Shown here: piece by piece, positions 1 through 9,104 of the stretch
Numbering within the stretch: position 1 is the first letter of the stretch
How the letters are laid out: each line of letters opens with the position of its first letter
Made by a program: the position numbers and the translations under genes
Assembly: GCA_903927945.1 (NCBI GenBank)
Contig: CAIYOZ010000344.1
Span: 1 to 33,604 of the forward strand
Length of the DNA stretch: 33,604 nt
DNA from: an uncultured Bacteroidales bacterium
GTDB lineage: Bacteria; Bacteroidota; Bacteroidia; Bacteroidales; Paludibacteraceae
Direction of reading: 5' to 3'
The notes under the pieces: model-generated
The model's database searches: none
What the model saw: only the letters and a program-made list of their open reading frames with translations
Told to the model about the DNA's origin: nothing

Positions 1-472
1 CTATATTTACCTCCACCACTGATTGAACTTCTTTTTTATCGGGAATATATATCGGTTTTTGAGCGGAATAACCTACAAAGACCTTTACTAAAAAATTACT
101 GGGGGATATATAAAAATCGGACAGTTGCCCGAGAATTTCAATCTTGTCCATATCTACACCTATTTCCTCTCTCGTTTCCCGTAGGGCAGTCATGTCAAAA
201 GTTTTATCCGTAGTTTCGTACTTGCCACCCGGAAAAGATATTTGCCCGCTATGAATGCCTTCGTATTCACTGCGTTTGATAAAGACTGTCTTCAGTTTTC
301 CATTTTCAGGAAACAAAAGAATAAGTACTGCACTTTTCTTTGCTGAAATTATTACATCATTTAATGCCAACTCTTCTATTGTGCGTTGTTTTGGTGCCAT
401 TTTTAGATGGGACTTTGCACCAGGCAACGGAAGTTGTAATTTCTGTTTTAATTCGTCAGTGCTCAGATACAT
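1..472 (-). CDS. NUDIX hydrolase, CoA pyrophosphatase-like (3' end cut by window edge)
   Basis: Reverse-strand translation MYLSTDELKQKLQLPLPGAKSHLKMAPKQRTIEEL...FPGGKYETTDKTFDMTALRETREEIGVDMDKIEILGQLSDFYISPSNFLVKVFVGY; contains the Nudix box GX5EX7REUXEEXGU. Not in the ORF track because it runs off the edge; the start could also be the internal ATG at 399. Confidence 0.85.
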   Translation of the reverse strand, partial: MYLSTDELKQKLQLPLPGAKSHLKMAPKQRTIEELALNDVIISAKKSAVLILLFPENGKLKTVFIKRSEYEGIHSGQISFPGGKYETTDKTFDMTALRETREEIGVDMDKIEILGQLSDFYISPSNFLVKVFVGYSAQKPIYIPDKKEVQSVVEVNI

Positions 473-597
473 GTGTTCAAAACAGGGATTTAAAGTCAGT
501 TTAGTTATTCTATGGTGAATATATTGCTTTAATAAACAAAGAAAGAAAACTCTCAAAGGTGCTTTGCACTCTTAGAGGTAAGCGATGATGAATCAGA

Positions 598-1938
598 TTA
601 CTGGCAAATAATACAACCTTCGCATTTCGATAAATCGCCCCGTAACCTTTTTTCCACTAATATCTTTATGCGATCCTGAAGAGCCGTTATTCGGATATTT
701 TCAATCACATCGCTCGTAAAAGCATACATAAGAAGCAGTTTTGCCTCTGCTTCGGGGATTCCGCGTGATTGCATATAGAATTTAGCCGTTTCATCCAACT
801 GCCCAATGGTGGCACCATGCGAACACTTTACATCATCGGCATAGATTTCCAGTTGAGGCTTGGTACTCATTTTGGCTGTTTTCTTGAGCAGAATGTTTTT
901 ATTTATCTGGAAGGCTGATGTTTTCTGTGCATCCTTTGCCACCAGTATTTTCCCGGTAAACCCAGCCTTTGAATTATCATCCAGTACGTATTTAAACAAT
1001 TCATTGCTATTGCAATTAGGTTTGTTATGCATGATATACGTGAAATTATCAACCTGCTGGTTTTTATCAGCGATCACCATGCCACATAAACGGGTCTCAC
1101 AATGCTCACCATCCAGATCTATCTCAATGGAATTGCGTGTCACCCCGTTATGCAATGTAATGACGTTTGTCAGCACGGTGGAAGACGTTTTTTGGTCAAT
1201 AAGTAACGTGGATAAATTTGTTGTTTTGATATGGGTGTTTTCTAGTTTGTAATGCTCATAAGAAGCATTTTCGCCTACAAAAACTTCAGTAACGCGGTTA
1301 GAAAGGAAACGAACCTCATCCATAGTATGGTCACAAACAAGTAATTGGGCATGTGCTCCATCTTCCAGGATAATCAGGTTATGGCTATTAGCCATAAAGT
1401 CGACGTCCGAACGCATAATATTTATAAGTTGAACCGGTTGATCTAATACCACCCCCTTAGGTACATACATGAAAAAGCCATCCTGAGCAAAAGCACCATT
1501 AAATGCAACTAATCCATCATTTTTAGTTGTGCTGAGTTTTCCGTAATAATCTTTCAGTAATTCAGGGTGTGTAGTAGCTATTTCTTTTAAACTTCCAATG
1601 ATCACCCCATTTGGCAGCGATTTATTATTCGGCTCATTCACCGGATAAAAAGCATCGTTCACCACAAAGAAGAGAAACGAATGTATCCCCGGAACATCAC
1701 ACTTGAATACCTCGTAAGGATTTACAGGAATGGTAACACGGTTTATATTCAAACCGTAGTCAATGGATAGCGGTTCCTTAAGATCGGAGTATTTATAGTT
1801 TTCCAACTTTGAGGTTGGAAAACCTAATTTTTCAAACAACGTAAATGACCCATCTCGTAAAGTGTTCATCACGGTTGCCGAATGTTCCTTGATGCTTTCG
1901 TGGTGTTGTTTGTATAATTCTATATATTGTTGTTCCAT
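598..1938 (-). CDS. sufD: Fe-S cluster assembly protein SufD
   Basis: 446 aa; SufBD core (FMYVPKGVVLDQPVQL, DDVKCSHGATIGQLDETAKFYMQSRGI); follows SufC and SufB on the same strand. Confidence 0.95.
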   Translation of the reverse strand: MEQQYIELYKQHHESIKEHSATVMNTLRDGSFTLFEKLGFPTSKLENYKYSDLKEPLSIDYGLNINRVTIPVNPYEVFKCDVPGIHSFLFFVVNDAFYPVNEPNNKSLPNGVIIGSLKEIATTHPELLKDYYGKLSTTKNDGLVAFNGAFAQDGFFMYVPKGVVLDQPVQLINIMRSDVDFMANSHNLIILEDGAHAQLLVCDHTMDEVRFLSNRVTEVFVGENASYEHYKLENTHIKTTNLSTLLIDQKTSSTVLTNVITLHNGVTRNSIEIDLDGEHCETRLCGMVIADKNQQVDNFTYIMHNKPNCNSNELFKYVLDDNSKAGFTGKILVAKDAQKTSAFQINKNILLKKTAKMSTKPQLEIYADDVKCSHGATIGQLDETAKFYMQSRGIPEAEAKLLLMYAFTSDVIENIRITALQDRIKILVEKRLRGDLSKCEGCIICQ

Positions 1939-2021
1939 TTTCTTATTTCAAAAGCTGTCTGATTATTGAACTTTTAGACCATTTTGATTTATTATCCAAT
2001 TAACTTAATCAATTAACCAAA

Positions 2022-2777
2022 TCACTCTCCGTCTACTTCTTTCTTAATCCAGTCATATCCTTTATCTTCCAATTCCAATGCAAGTTCTTTGCCACCGGTT
2101 TTAACTATACGGCCATCATAGAGTACGTGAACAAAGTCAGGAACAATATAATCCAACAGCCGCTGATAATGAGTTATCAAGATGGTGGCATTGTCAGTAC
2201 GTTTCAGTTTATTGACGCCGTTTGCTACAATCCGCAAGGCATCAATATCCAACCCTGAATCAGTTTCATCGAGTATAGCCAATCGTGGATCAAGCATAGC
2301 CATTTGGAATATCTCATTTTTCTTTTTTTCTCCACCCGAGAATCCCTCATTCACCGAACGGTTAGCAAGATTGCTATCCATTTCAACCAATTCTTTCTTT
2401 TCCCGCATAGTACGTAAGAAATCAGTGGCCGACATGGGTTCCAGTTTATTGTATTTACGGTGTTCATTCAGTGCAGTACGCATGAAATTAACCATACTGA
2501 CTCCGGGAATTTCAACAGGGTATTGAAAGCTAAGGAATATTCCTTCCCGTGAACGGTCTTCGGGAAGCATTTCCAATAAATTCTTACCGTAGAAAGTAAC
2601 ATCTCCTTTTGTAACCTCAAAAGCCTGATTACCTGAAAGTACAGAAGCTAAAGTTGATTTACCGGCACCGTTAGGTCCCATAATGGCATGAATTTCTCCG
2701 GGACGAACTACTAAATCAAGTCCTTTTAATATCTCCTTGCCATTGATGTTGGCGTGTAGGTTTTTAATTTCAAGCAT
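2022..2777 (-). CDS. sufC: Fe-S cluster assembly ATPase SufC
   Basis: 251 aa ABC ATPase with Walker A GPNGAGKST, signature FSGGEKKKNEI, LDETDSGLDIDALR. Confidence 0.97.
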   Translation of the reverse strand: MLEIKNLHANINGKEILKGLDLVVRPGEIHAIMGPNGAGKSTLASVLSGNQAFEVTKGDVTFYGKNLLEMLPEDRSREGIFLSFQYPVEIPGVSMVNFMRTALNEHRKYNKLEPMSATDFLRTMREKKELVEMDSNLANRSVNEGFSGGEKKKNEIFQMAMLDPRLAILDETDSGLDIDALRIVANGVNKLKRTDNATILITHYQRLLDYIVPDFVHVLYDGRIVKTGGKELALELEDKGYDWIKKEVDGE

Positions 2778-2792
2778 AAATAGTTATAAAAC

Positions 2793-2911
2793 GACCCCCA
2801 ACCCCTAAAGGGAGTAAAGAATCTTTAGTTTTAAATTTTTAAGTTCAGTTTTATATGTAAATCGTCCTTTTTGTAAAGCACAAATAACCACCCTTTAGGG
2901 GGGCTGGGGTT
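2793..2911. repeat. Inverted repeat pair (GACCCCCAACCCCTAAAGGG / CCCTTTAGGGGGGCTGGGGTT) in the sufB-sufC gap
   Basis: Arms at about 2793-2813 and 2891-2911 are near reverse complements; the right arm overlaps the sufB stop codon. Confidence 0.75.
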
Positions 2912-4346
2912 AACCGACACTACCCTCCAACGTAATCTGCAGTAACTTCTGGGCTTCCACGGCAAACTCCATAGGGAGCTGGTTCAGCACCTCTTTAGCA
3001 TATCCGTTTACGATTAGCCCGACAGCATCTTCCGTTGAAATGCCCCGTTGATTGCAATAGAATATCTGGTCCTCATTGATTTTTGAGGTGGTAGCTTCAT
3101 GTTCTACTACCGAAGAATCATTATTCACTTCCATGTAAGGAAAAGTATGTGCACCACATTTATCACCCAGCAACAAGCTGTCGCATTGAGAATAATTGCG
3201 GGAGTTCTCGGCATTCTTATTCACCTTCACCAGTCCGCGGTAGCTGTTTTGACCCTGACCTGCTGAAATACCTTTTGAAAGGATATGACTTCTGGTATTT
3301 TTACCGATATGTTGCATTTTGGTGCCGGTATCAGCCTGTTGGTGATGATTGGTCACCGCTACAGAATAAAATTCGGCAGAGGAATTATCCCCCAACAGAA
3401 TACAGCTCGGATATTTCCAGGTGATGGCAGAACCCGTTTCAACCTGAGTCCAGGATATTTTGGAGTTTTCACCTTTACAAATGCCACGTTTTGTGACGAA
3501 ATTAAAAATACCCCCTTTACCATTTTTATCACCGGGATACCAATTCTGAACTGTCGAGTATTTTACTTGGGCGTTTTTAAGAGCTACAATTTCCACAATG
3601 GCAGCATGAAGTTGGTTCTCATCGCGCATAGGTGCTGTACAACCTTCCAGGTATGAAACATAGCTATCGTCGTCAGCAATGATCAGGGTTCGTTCAAACT
3701 GACCTGTATTCATAGCGTTTATACGGAAGTAGGTTGAAAGTTCCATGGGGCAACGAACTCCTTTAGGAATGTAGACAAAGGATCCATCGCTAAAAACGGC
3801 AGAATTTAGAGTGGCATAAAAGTTATCGGTATAAGGTACAACAGATGCCATATATTTCTGAACCAGATCAGGATGGTGTTCTACCGCATCGCTGAATGAA
3901 CAAAAAATAATACCCATCTCGTTTAAACTTTCTTTAAAAGTGGTCTTTACTGAAATACTATCCATAACAGCATCGACAGCTATTCCCGACAGAGCCATCC
4001 GTTCATGGAGTGGAATCCCGAGCTTCTCAAAAGTTTTCAACAATTCAGGATCTACTTCGTCCAAACTTTTAGGTGCATTTTTACGGGGTGCTGCATAATA
4101 GGCAATGCTTTGATAATCAATCTCCGGAATGTTGAGATGTGCCCAAGTAGGCATTTCCATTGTAATCCAATGCCTGTAAGCCTTTAAGCGGAATTCGAGC
4201 ATCCATTCGGGCTCGTTTTTCTTTGCAGAAATGAGACGAACCACTTCTTCACTCAGTCCAATAGGAATAATGTCTGTTTCGATGTCGGATGAAAATCCAT
4301 ATTTATATTCTCCTTGAGTTACCTGATCTAATATAGCTTCTGACAT
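2910..4346 (-). CDS. sufB: Fe-S cluster assembly protein SufB
   Basis: 478 aa; SufB motifs [59 protein letters not shown]. Confidence 0.97.
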   Translation of the reverse strand: MSEAILDQVTQGEYKYGFSSDIETDIIPIGLSEEVVRLISAKKNEPEWMLEFRLKAYRHWITMEMPTWAHLNIPEIDYQSIAYYAAPRKNAPKSLDEVDPELLKTFEKLGIPLHERMALSGIAVDAVMDSISVKTTFKESLNEMGIIFCSFSDAVEHHPDLVQKYMASVVPYTDNFYATLNSAVFSDGSFVYIPKGVRCPMELSTYFRINAMNTGQFERTLIIADDDSYVSYLEGCTAPMRDENQLHAAIVEIVALKNAQVKYSTVQNWYPGDKNGKGGIFNFVTKRGICKGENSKISWTQVETGSAITWKYPSCILLGDNSSAEFYSVAVTNHHQQADTGTKMQHIGKNTRSHILSKGISAGQGQNSYRGLVKVNKNAENSRNYSQCDSLLLGDKCGAHTFPYMEVNNDSSVVEHEATTSKINEDQIFYCNQRGISTEDAVGLIVNGYAKEVLNQLPMEFAVEAQKLLQITLEGSVG

Positions 4347-4366
4347 AATATCAATTTATTAAAAGC

Positions 4367-4388
4367 AAAAGATGATAAATCATCTTTT
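4367..4388. promoter_or_regulatory. Perfect inverted repeat AAAAGATGAT-AA-ATCATCTTTT in the suf leader
   Basis: 10-bp arms with a 2-bp spacer, between the -7 box and the sufB ATG. Confidence 0.6.
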
Positions 4389-4401
4389 TTGAAATAAGCT
4401 G

Positions 4402-4409
4402 CAAAGGTA
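4402..4409 (-). promoter_or_regulatory. Bacteroidota-type -7 box TACCTTTG upstream of sufB
   Basis: + strand caaaggta = TACCTTTG on -, matching TAnnTTTG, about 56 bp upstream of the sufB ATG. Confidence 0.6.
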
Positions 4410-4549
4410 CAAAAAAAATGCATTTTGAAATGCTATCAAATTGTCCTATTTACAATAGAGGCATAACACCTTTGCCTTGGTTATTGTTTTCAATAGCTTT
4501 ATTATTGACATCTTTTGAGGCTTACGATACATTCGCCCCACTAAAATGA

Positions 4550-4581
4550 CAAGAGGAATAAGACTGGTCTAATTCCTCTTG
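4550..4581. repeat. Hairpin CAAGAGGAATAAGAC-TG-GTCTAATTCCTCTTG
   Basis: 15-bp arms with 14 of 15 complementary positions; intergenic, no following T-run. Confidence 0.65.
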
Positions 4582-4710
4582 GCGCAAAACTTTAACCTGC
4601 AATTGAGTCGAAGATAATATTACTTCCATTTAATTGGCTAAGCAGATTTGAATTATATATCAACATTTTCAAAACATTTGTTGTTTCCTAGAATGCTTGT
4701 TATGAATCAA

Positions 4711-6021
4711 TTATTTTCTCTTCTGTAGTTGTTTCTGAATCTTTTTAATGGCCGATTCAATTGATTTTTCAGGTTCTATCACATTATATTCTCCCCAAAA
4801 TTGATGGTCTGTAAAACCAGATGCCTCATCACTGATAATTACAGATGGCTTTAGTTTTTCTTTAAAATCGATTGATTTTTTCTCTGATTCTTTTCCCCAA
4901 TCGGTAACCGCCATTTCCACTACTGAGAAATAATTAGTATTAAATAATTTTTTCTTCCAGATTACTTTCAATCCAAGCTCAATCCGACTATAGGAATAAT
5001 ACCATTTTCCATCTTTTTCAAGATAATCAATTCTGTATTTGGTTTCAGTAGGGTACACCCGGGCGTTATATGGTTTTTTCATGATGAACATTCGGGCTGA
5101 AGCATCTTTATCCGTGATGTTCAAACTGAAAACGGCACTTCTCAATGCAAGAGTCTGGGCATCAATATATAGTTTTCCAAAATAATACGGTTCTGTTGTT
5201 TTGCTGGGACGTTGTTTGAAATCGATCACATAAATCAATTTATTGTCAGTATGGGTTGATCTGTCGAAACTAAATTCATAAGTTGAAAAGATGTCATCCG
5301 TGAACAGGTATTCAGGATTTTTCATGATATCCAGGTATAGTGAGTTAAAAGGTCCTCCCTGCAACTTAAACGTCAATGTATCAAGTTTTGTGTAGTCGGC
5401 CTTTTTACGTGCCTTATAGAGCTTAACCGCATCGGATTTATTTGAAGTGCAGGGCTGTTTATTCACTTCTACCACTGCCTCGGAAAGAGATACGTAACTT
5501 CGGTTTTTCTTAATTGTTTCCCTATAAAAAGCAGTCATCAATGTTTGTACATTGAAATAATTTTCCCCTCTTTTCTCAAGTACGGCTCGCATAAGGACTT
5601 CTGCATTCTTAGAAATGACATTTAATTCCGGTAATTCCACAAGGGTAGGTTCCAGCTCAATACGTGATTTTTCAGGCTTTAAATCAGATAATTTTATTGA
5701 TTTGTCTTTATACCCAATAAAGCTTATAAAAACTTTTGGATTGATCACTTCATCTGAAATTTTCAATGAAAATTCACCTTCACTGTTTGAAACAGTGGAG
5801 ATATTCATTCCAGCTACCACTATACTGGCAAATGCCAGGGGTGTTCCTGTTTTCTTATCGACGATTTTTCCTTTATATTCTATAAAGTTCTCTTTTACCC
5901 CATTTTGTGTGGATGGAAAATGAATAAATGCACTGGCAGGAACGGGTGAGAATAAAACAAACAGGACAAAAATACAAACTGACATGATTCTGTCATTTGA
6001 GATGTGTACATGTGTTTTCAT
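4711..6021 (-). CDS. Carboxypeptidase-regulatory-like (CarboxypepD_reg-like) domain protein, probably secreted or outer-membrane associated
   Basis: 436 aa; hydrophobic N-terminus then KGKIVDKKTGTPLAFASIVVAGMNISTVSNSEGEFSLKI...VFISFIGYKDK, typical of the CarboxypepD_reg-like fold. Confidence 0.75.
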   Translation of the reverse strand: MKTHVHISNDRIMSVCIFVLFVLFSPVPASAFIHFPSTQNGVKENFIEYKGKIVDKKTGTPLAFASIVVAGMNISTVSNSEGEFSLKISDEVINPKVFISFIGYKDKSIKLSDLKPEKSRIELEPTLVELPELNVISKNAEVLMRAVLEKRGENYFNVQTLMTAFYRETIKKNRSYVSLSEAVVEVNKQPCTSNKSDAVKLYKARKKADYTKLDTLTFKLQGGPFNSLYLDIMKNPEYLFTDDIFSTYEFSFDRSTHTDNKLIYVIDFKQRPSKTTEPYYFGKLYIDAQTLALRSAVFSLNITDKDASARMFIMKKPYNARVYPTETKYRIDYLEKDGKWYYSYSRIELGLKVIWKKKLFNTNYFSVVEMAVTDWGKESEKKSIDFKEKLKPSVIISDEASGFTDHQFWGEYNVIEPEKSIESAIKKIQKQLQKRK

Positions 6022-6261
6022 ACTTTAAGCTTTTATTATTTTAATAAAACATCCAGTTGAAATTACAATTTCACTTTTTCACACATTTTCTTTAATATAT
6101 TATAACACTAAAAAGAGTGTAAAAGTTGAATTATAATGAAGGTTGAGATTCATTATTAGTATAGAACAAATTACATACAGTAATTTTATAATAATTCAAG
6201 TCGATTTTATCCGAAAATAATCGAACCGACTTGCAGCTATAAACATTCGATACAACACATT

Positions 6262-9102
6262 TTATTTCATAATCTTGAATGTTGAATTTGCCACCCTGTC
6301 TTGGATACGGATAAGAAATATGCCGTTTTGGTGAATGAGAATATCTTTTACATTGGTTGTAGCTTTAGCCTGAATCAGACAAATACCCGTTAAGGTATAA
6401 ACCTGAATAAACTCATCTCCTTGAAGACCGGTTATTGTTATTTTATCTTTGCCCGATAAAATTTTTATGGAAGTGGAGTTCTGATTTCTTACTTCACTAC
6501 TCATTAACGTTTGTACTCCTATCGTTTCAGAATTTCCCGATATGTAACTACCAAGCGTTGCCTTTGTACGATAGTAATAGGTGCTGTTTTCTTTCAAATT
6601 TTGAACCATAGAAAATGTGAATGAAGTAGGCTTATCCTTTACAATGAAAACCGTGTCCTGGTTCCCGTAAGTTGCCGAAACATCATCCAACGATAAGTTG
6701 CCACCGGGTATCTTATTAAATGTAAACCGGAAAGAGGTTAATGTTTTTGTTTTATCGAAATTATAAACCGGATAGAATTTTGTATTGTTTTTACAAACAA
6801 TGCTGTCAACACGAGTCCAATTACCATTCCCAAGTCCATCCAATATCAAAGATGCACCGGCTTCATAGGTAGCAAAGCGGTACATGAAATTTAATTTAGA
6901 TACTGGTTGTGGAAATGTTTTTGTTTGGACCCATTCTTTTAGATTCTTGAAGGATAAAGATGGCGTATTAATTCCAATACTTGCTGAGGATGTGTAATTT
7001 CCACTTACTGTTCCACTCCACCCGGTTGGTAATGGGGTTCCGGCATATCCTACATTATCAAACCCTTCGACCACAGTAGTGTCGGCTTGTCCACTTACAG
7101 AGAAAACATCCATCAGATAACCCGAAGCATAGGCAGTCTCACCCCAGTTGGCAGTGAACTGATTCGATTGAACGTTTCCCGGTTCCGAAATTTCAGGTGC
7201 ATCCAGTGTGGAAGTATGCACTTGCATGGTATTTATTGCAGCAGTATTTCCACCCGGTCGAACTGCTTCCACACTGTAGGTATATATGCTGGCAGGTGAT
7301 AAACTTTGTATTGGGTACGAAGTAATCCCTCCGGTCAAAACATCCTGAAGCTGATAATTGCTGGCACTGACTGTTGACATGGTGTGACTTCCCAGCATGG
7401 AATATGAATCACTTGCCAATGTAGTCCATTCCTCCCCATTAAAAGTAGAAACAGGATGAGTTACTCCCGGTTTACGTTGCAGGGTCACTTTATCTCCCCA
7501 TATCACGTCGGCACCTGCATCTGCCTGGCCTGCAATATCAATGGTAACGCCACTGCGGACCAGAGCTACTGCATCGTTCCCATTAAACTGAAGGACTGAA
7601 TCCGCCAGCAATTGAGCTTTCGCCAATAAATCTGCTGTCGTACAATTCTTGCTTACAATGACATAACTTTTATTATTCTCCAGGGTGCCTGAAAGTTTTA
7701 GGGTTGATCCGAAATAACCGGCACCATTCGATTGCTTTTGTAACGAAAAATTCGATAAATCGATAGTCTTGCCGGTCCCGTTATACAATTCAAGGGCTTT
7801 GTTCCAGCTACTCCCATCCACATAAGTCGAAATTATCAAATCACCAGCTTGTTTATCACCCTGATATAAATTCAATTTATAATCGGTGGCAAGTGGATCG
7901 GAAATCCATTTTAATGTTCCTCCTACAGGTGTAATGTCTGTTGGTTCCAATGTGATGAAATCGGCAGATGCCAATGCTTTGACCGGAATACTCAGGGATT
8001 CAGTTAATCCACCACCCTGAATTTTCAATGAATCACGAACAAAACCTGTAGTGATAGGTGTAAATGTGATAGTTACATCAACTCCATTTAACGCATTCAC
8101 TGCTGAAATAGAGGTTGTGGACAATGTTATGGCTCCTGAATTTCTGACGAGTGATAATTGTATATCCGAGTTTATGTTCGATCCCTGAATGTGAAGGGTT
8201 TGAGAGCGGGAATCATTTTGAAGTATCACCCCAAAATCAATGGAAGAACCTCGGCGTGGCATTACCAGGAATGGACTAGTCTCTTCTGGGAAAGGGTATG
8301 TACTAAGGGTGTCTTTTCCCCAGATATAATCAGCCAGGTCAGGGTAGTCGATGAAGGGATTACGATTTCCCTGAATATTATAAATGGCCTCGATACGAGC
8401 CAGCTCTTTTGGGCTCACCGGATCCTGATGGCTCCATTTCAAGAGCAAATCAATTGCCCAGGGTTTCCAGACCGGATATGTATTATTGTTCATCATGGGG
8501 GAAGACCAAAGTGACGCAAAATTTTCATAGATCGTTGAAATATAAAAATACGAACGTGCAAAATCACCTTTATACTCATCAGCCGGTTCAAAGCAATTGT
8601 CGGTATAGGCAGTTTCAAAACCATTTTTACCAACTTTACTTTTTCCGTTATCCATGGATGGTATTCCGGTCACTTCTCCCAGGGGTAAATTATTTTTGAT
8701 GATGTTGGTAATTCCATCTGCAGGATATAAATGAAATAAATCTTTGTAGGCATTATTCGGGAAAGCGCCCCACCAACTCTTAGGTAATGAATGTTCGATA
8801 TTCATCCCCGTTACTGCTTTAAAACCAGTGAAATGCCTTACCGAGTCAGAATACATATCAATCACCGAACCATCCGGATTCTGATCCGTATAAAAAAATC
8901 CTTGCCAGGTAAATCCTGCACCTCCACCATAATTAAACTCGTTCATTGGAGCACAATACGTATGAAGAGCTGTTTTCAATGCAGCCTGTTTTTTATTCCT
9001 GGCAAAATAATAGTATCCGGAGGGAACACCTGCAAAGACAGTTGAAAAAATGAGAAAACTAATCAGGAGAGTCAGAAATGACTTTTTATTTAGTGTCAGC
9101 AT
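6262..9102 (-). CDS. Secreted endonuclease I family protein with lamin-tail-like and FN3-like domains and a T9SS C-terminal tail
   Basis: 946 aa; signal peptide; GMNIEHSLPKSWWG...DLFHLYPADGITNIIKNNLPLGEV...FEPADEYKGDFARSYFYISTIY (EndA/Bsn-type); lamin-tail-like ISTYVDGSSWNKALELYNGTGKTIDLSNFSLQ; C-term TLTGICLIQAKATTNVKDILIHQNGIFLIRIQDRVANSTFKIMK. Confidence 0.85.
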   Translation of the reverse strand: MLTLNKKSFLTLLISFLIFSTVFAGVPSGYYYFARNKKQAALKTALHTYCAPMNEFNYGGGAGFTWQGFFYTDQNPDGSVIDMYSDSVRHFTGFKAVTGMNIEHSLPKSWWGAFPNNAYKDLFHLYPADGITNIIKNNLPLGEVTGIPSMDNGKSKVGKNGFETAYTDNCFEPADEYKGDFARSYFYISTIYENFASLWSSPMMNNNTYPVWKPWAIDLLLKWSHQDPVSPKELARIEAIYNIQGNRNPFIDYPDLADYIWGKDTLSTYPFPEETSPFLVMPRRGSSIDFGVILQNDSRSQTLHIQGSNINSDIQLSLVRNSGAITLSTTSISAVNALNGVDVTITFTPITTGFVRDSLKIQGGGLTESLSIPVKALASADFITLEPTDITPVGGTLKWISDPLATDYKLNLYQGDKQAGDLIISTYVDGSSWNKALELYNGTGKTIDLSNFSLQKQSNGAGYFGSTLKLSGTLENNKSYVIVSKNCTTADLLAKAQLLADSVLQFNGNDAVALVRSGVTIDIAGQADAGADVIWGDKVTLQRKPGVTHPVSTFNGEEWTTLASDSYSMLGSHTMSTVSASNYQLQDVLTGGITSYPIQSLSPASIYTYSVEAVRPGGNTAAINTMQVHTSTLDAPEISEPGNVQSNQFTANWGETAYASGYLMDVFSVSGQADTTVVEGFDNVGYAGTPLPTGWSGTVSGNYTSSASIGINTPSLSFKNLKEWVQTKTFPQPVSKLNFMYRFATYEAGASLILDGLGNGNWTRVDSIVCKNNTKFYPVYNFDKTKTLTSFRFTFNKIPGGNLSLDDVSATYGNQDTVFIVKDKPTSFTFSMVQNLKENSTYYYRTKATLGSYISGNSETIGVQTLMSSEVRNQNSTSIKILSGKDKITITGLQGDEFIQVYTLTGICLIQAKATTNVKDILIHQNGIFLIRIQDRVANSTFKIMK

Positions 9103-9104
9103 GC

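Noticed and set aside
255-518. 87-aa + strand ORF
   Set aside because: Antisense to the Nudix hydrolase, which has a full Nudix box.
860-1252. 130-aa + strand ORF inside sufD
   Set aside because: Antisense to a clearly conserved SufD; composition typical of a shadow ORF. The same applies to 2182-2526, 3149-3424, 3285-3656 and 4005-4187 inside sufB/C.
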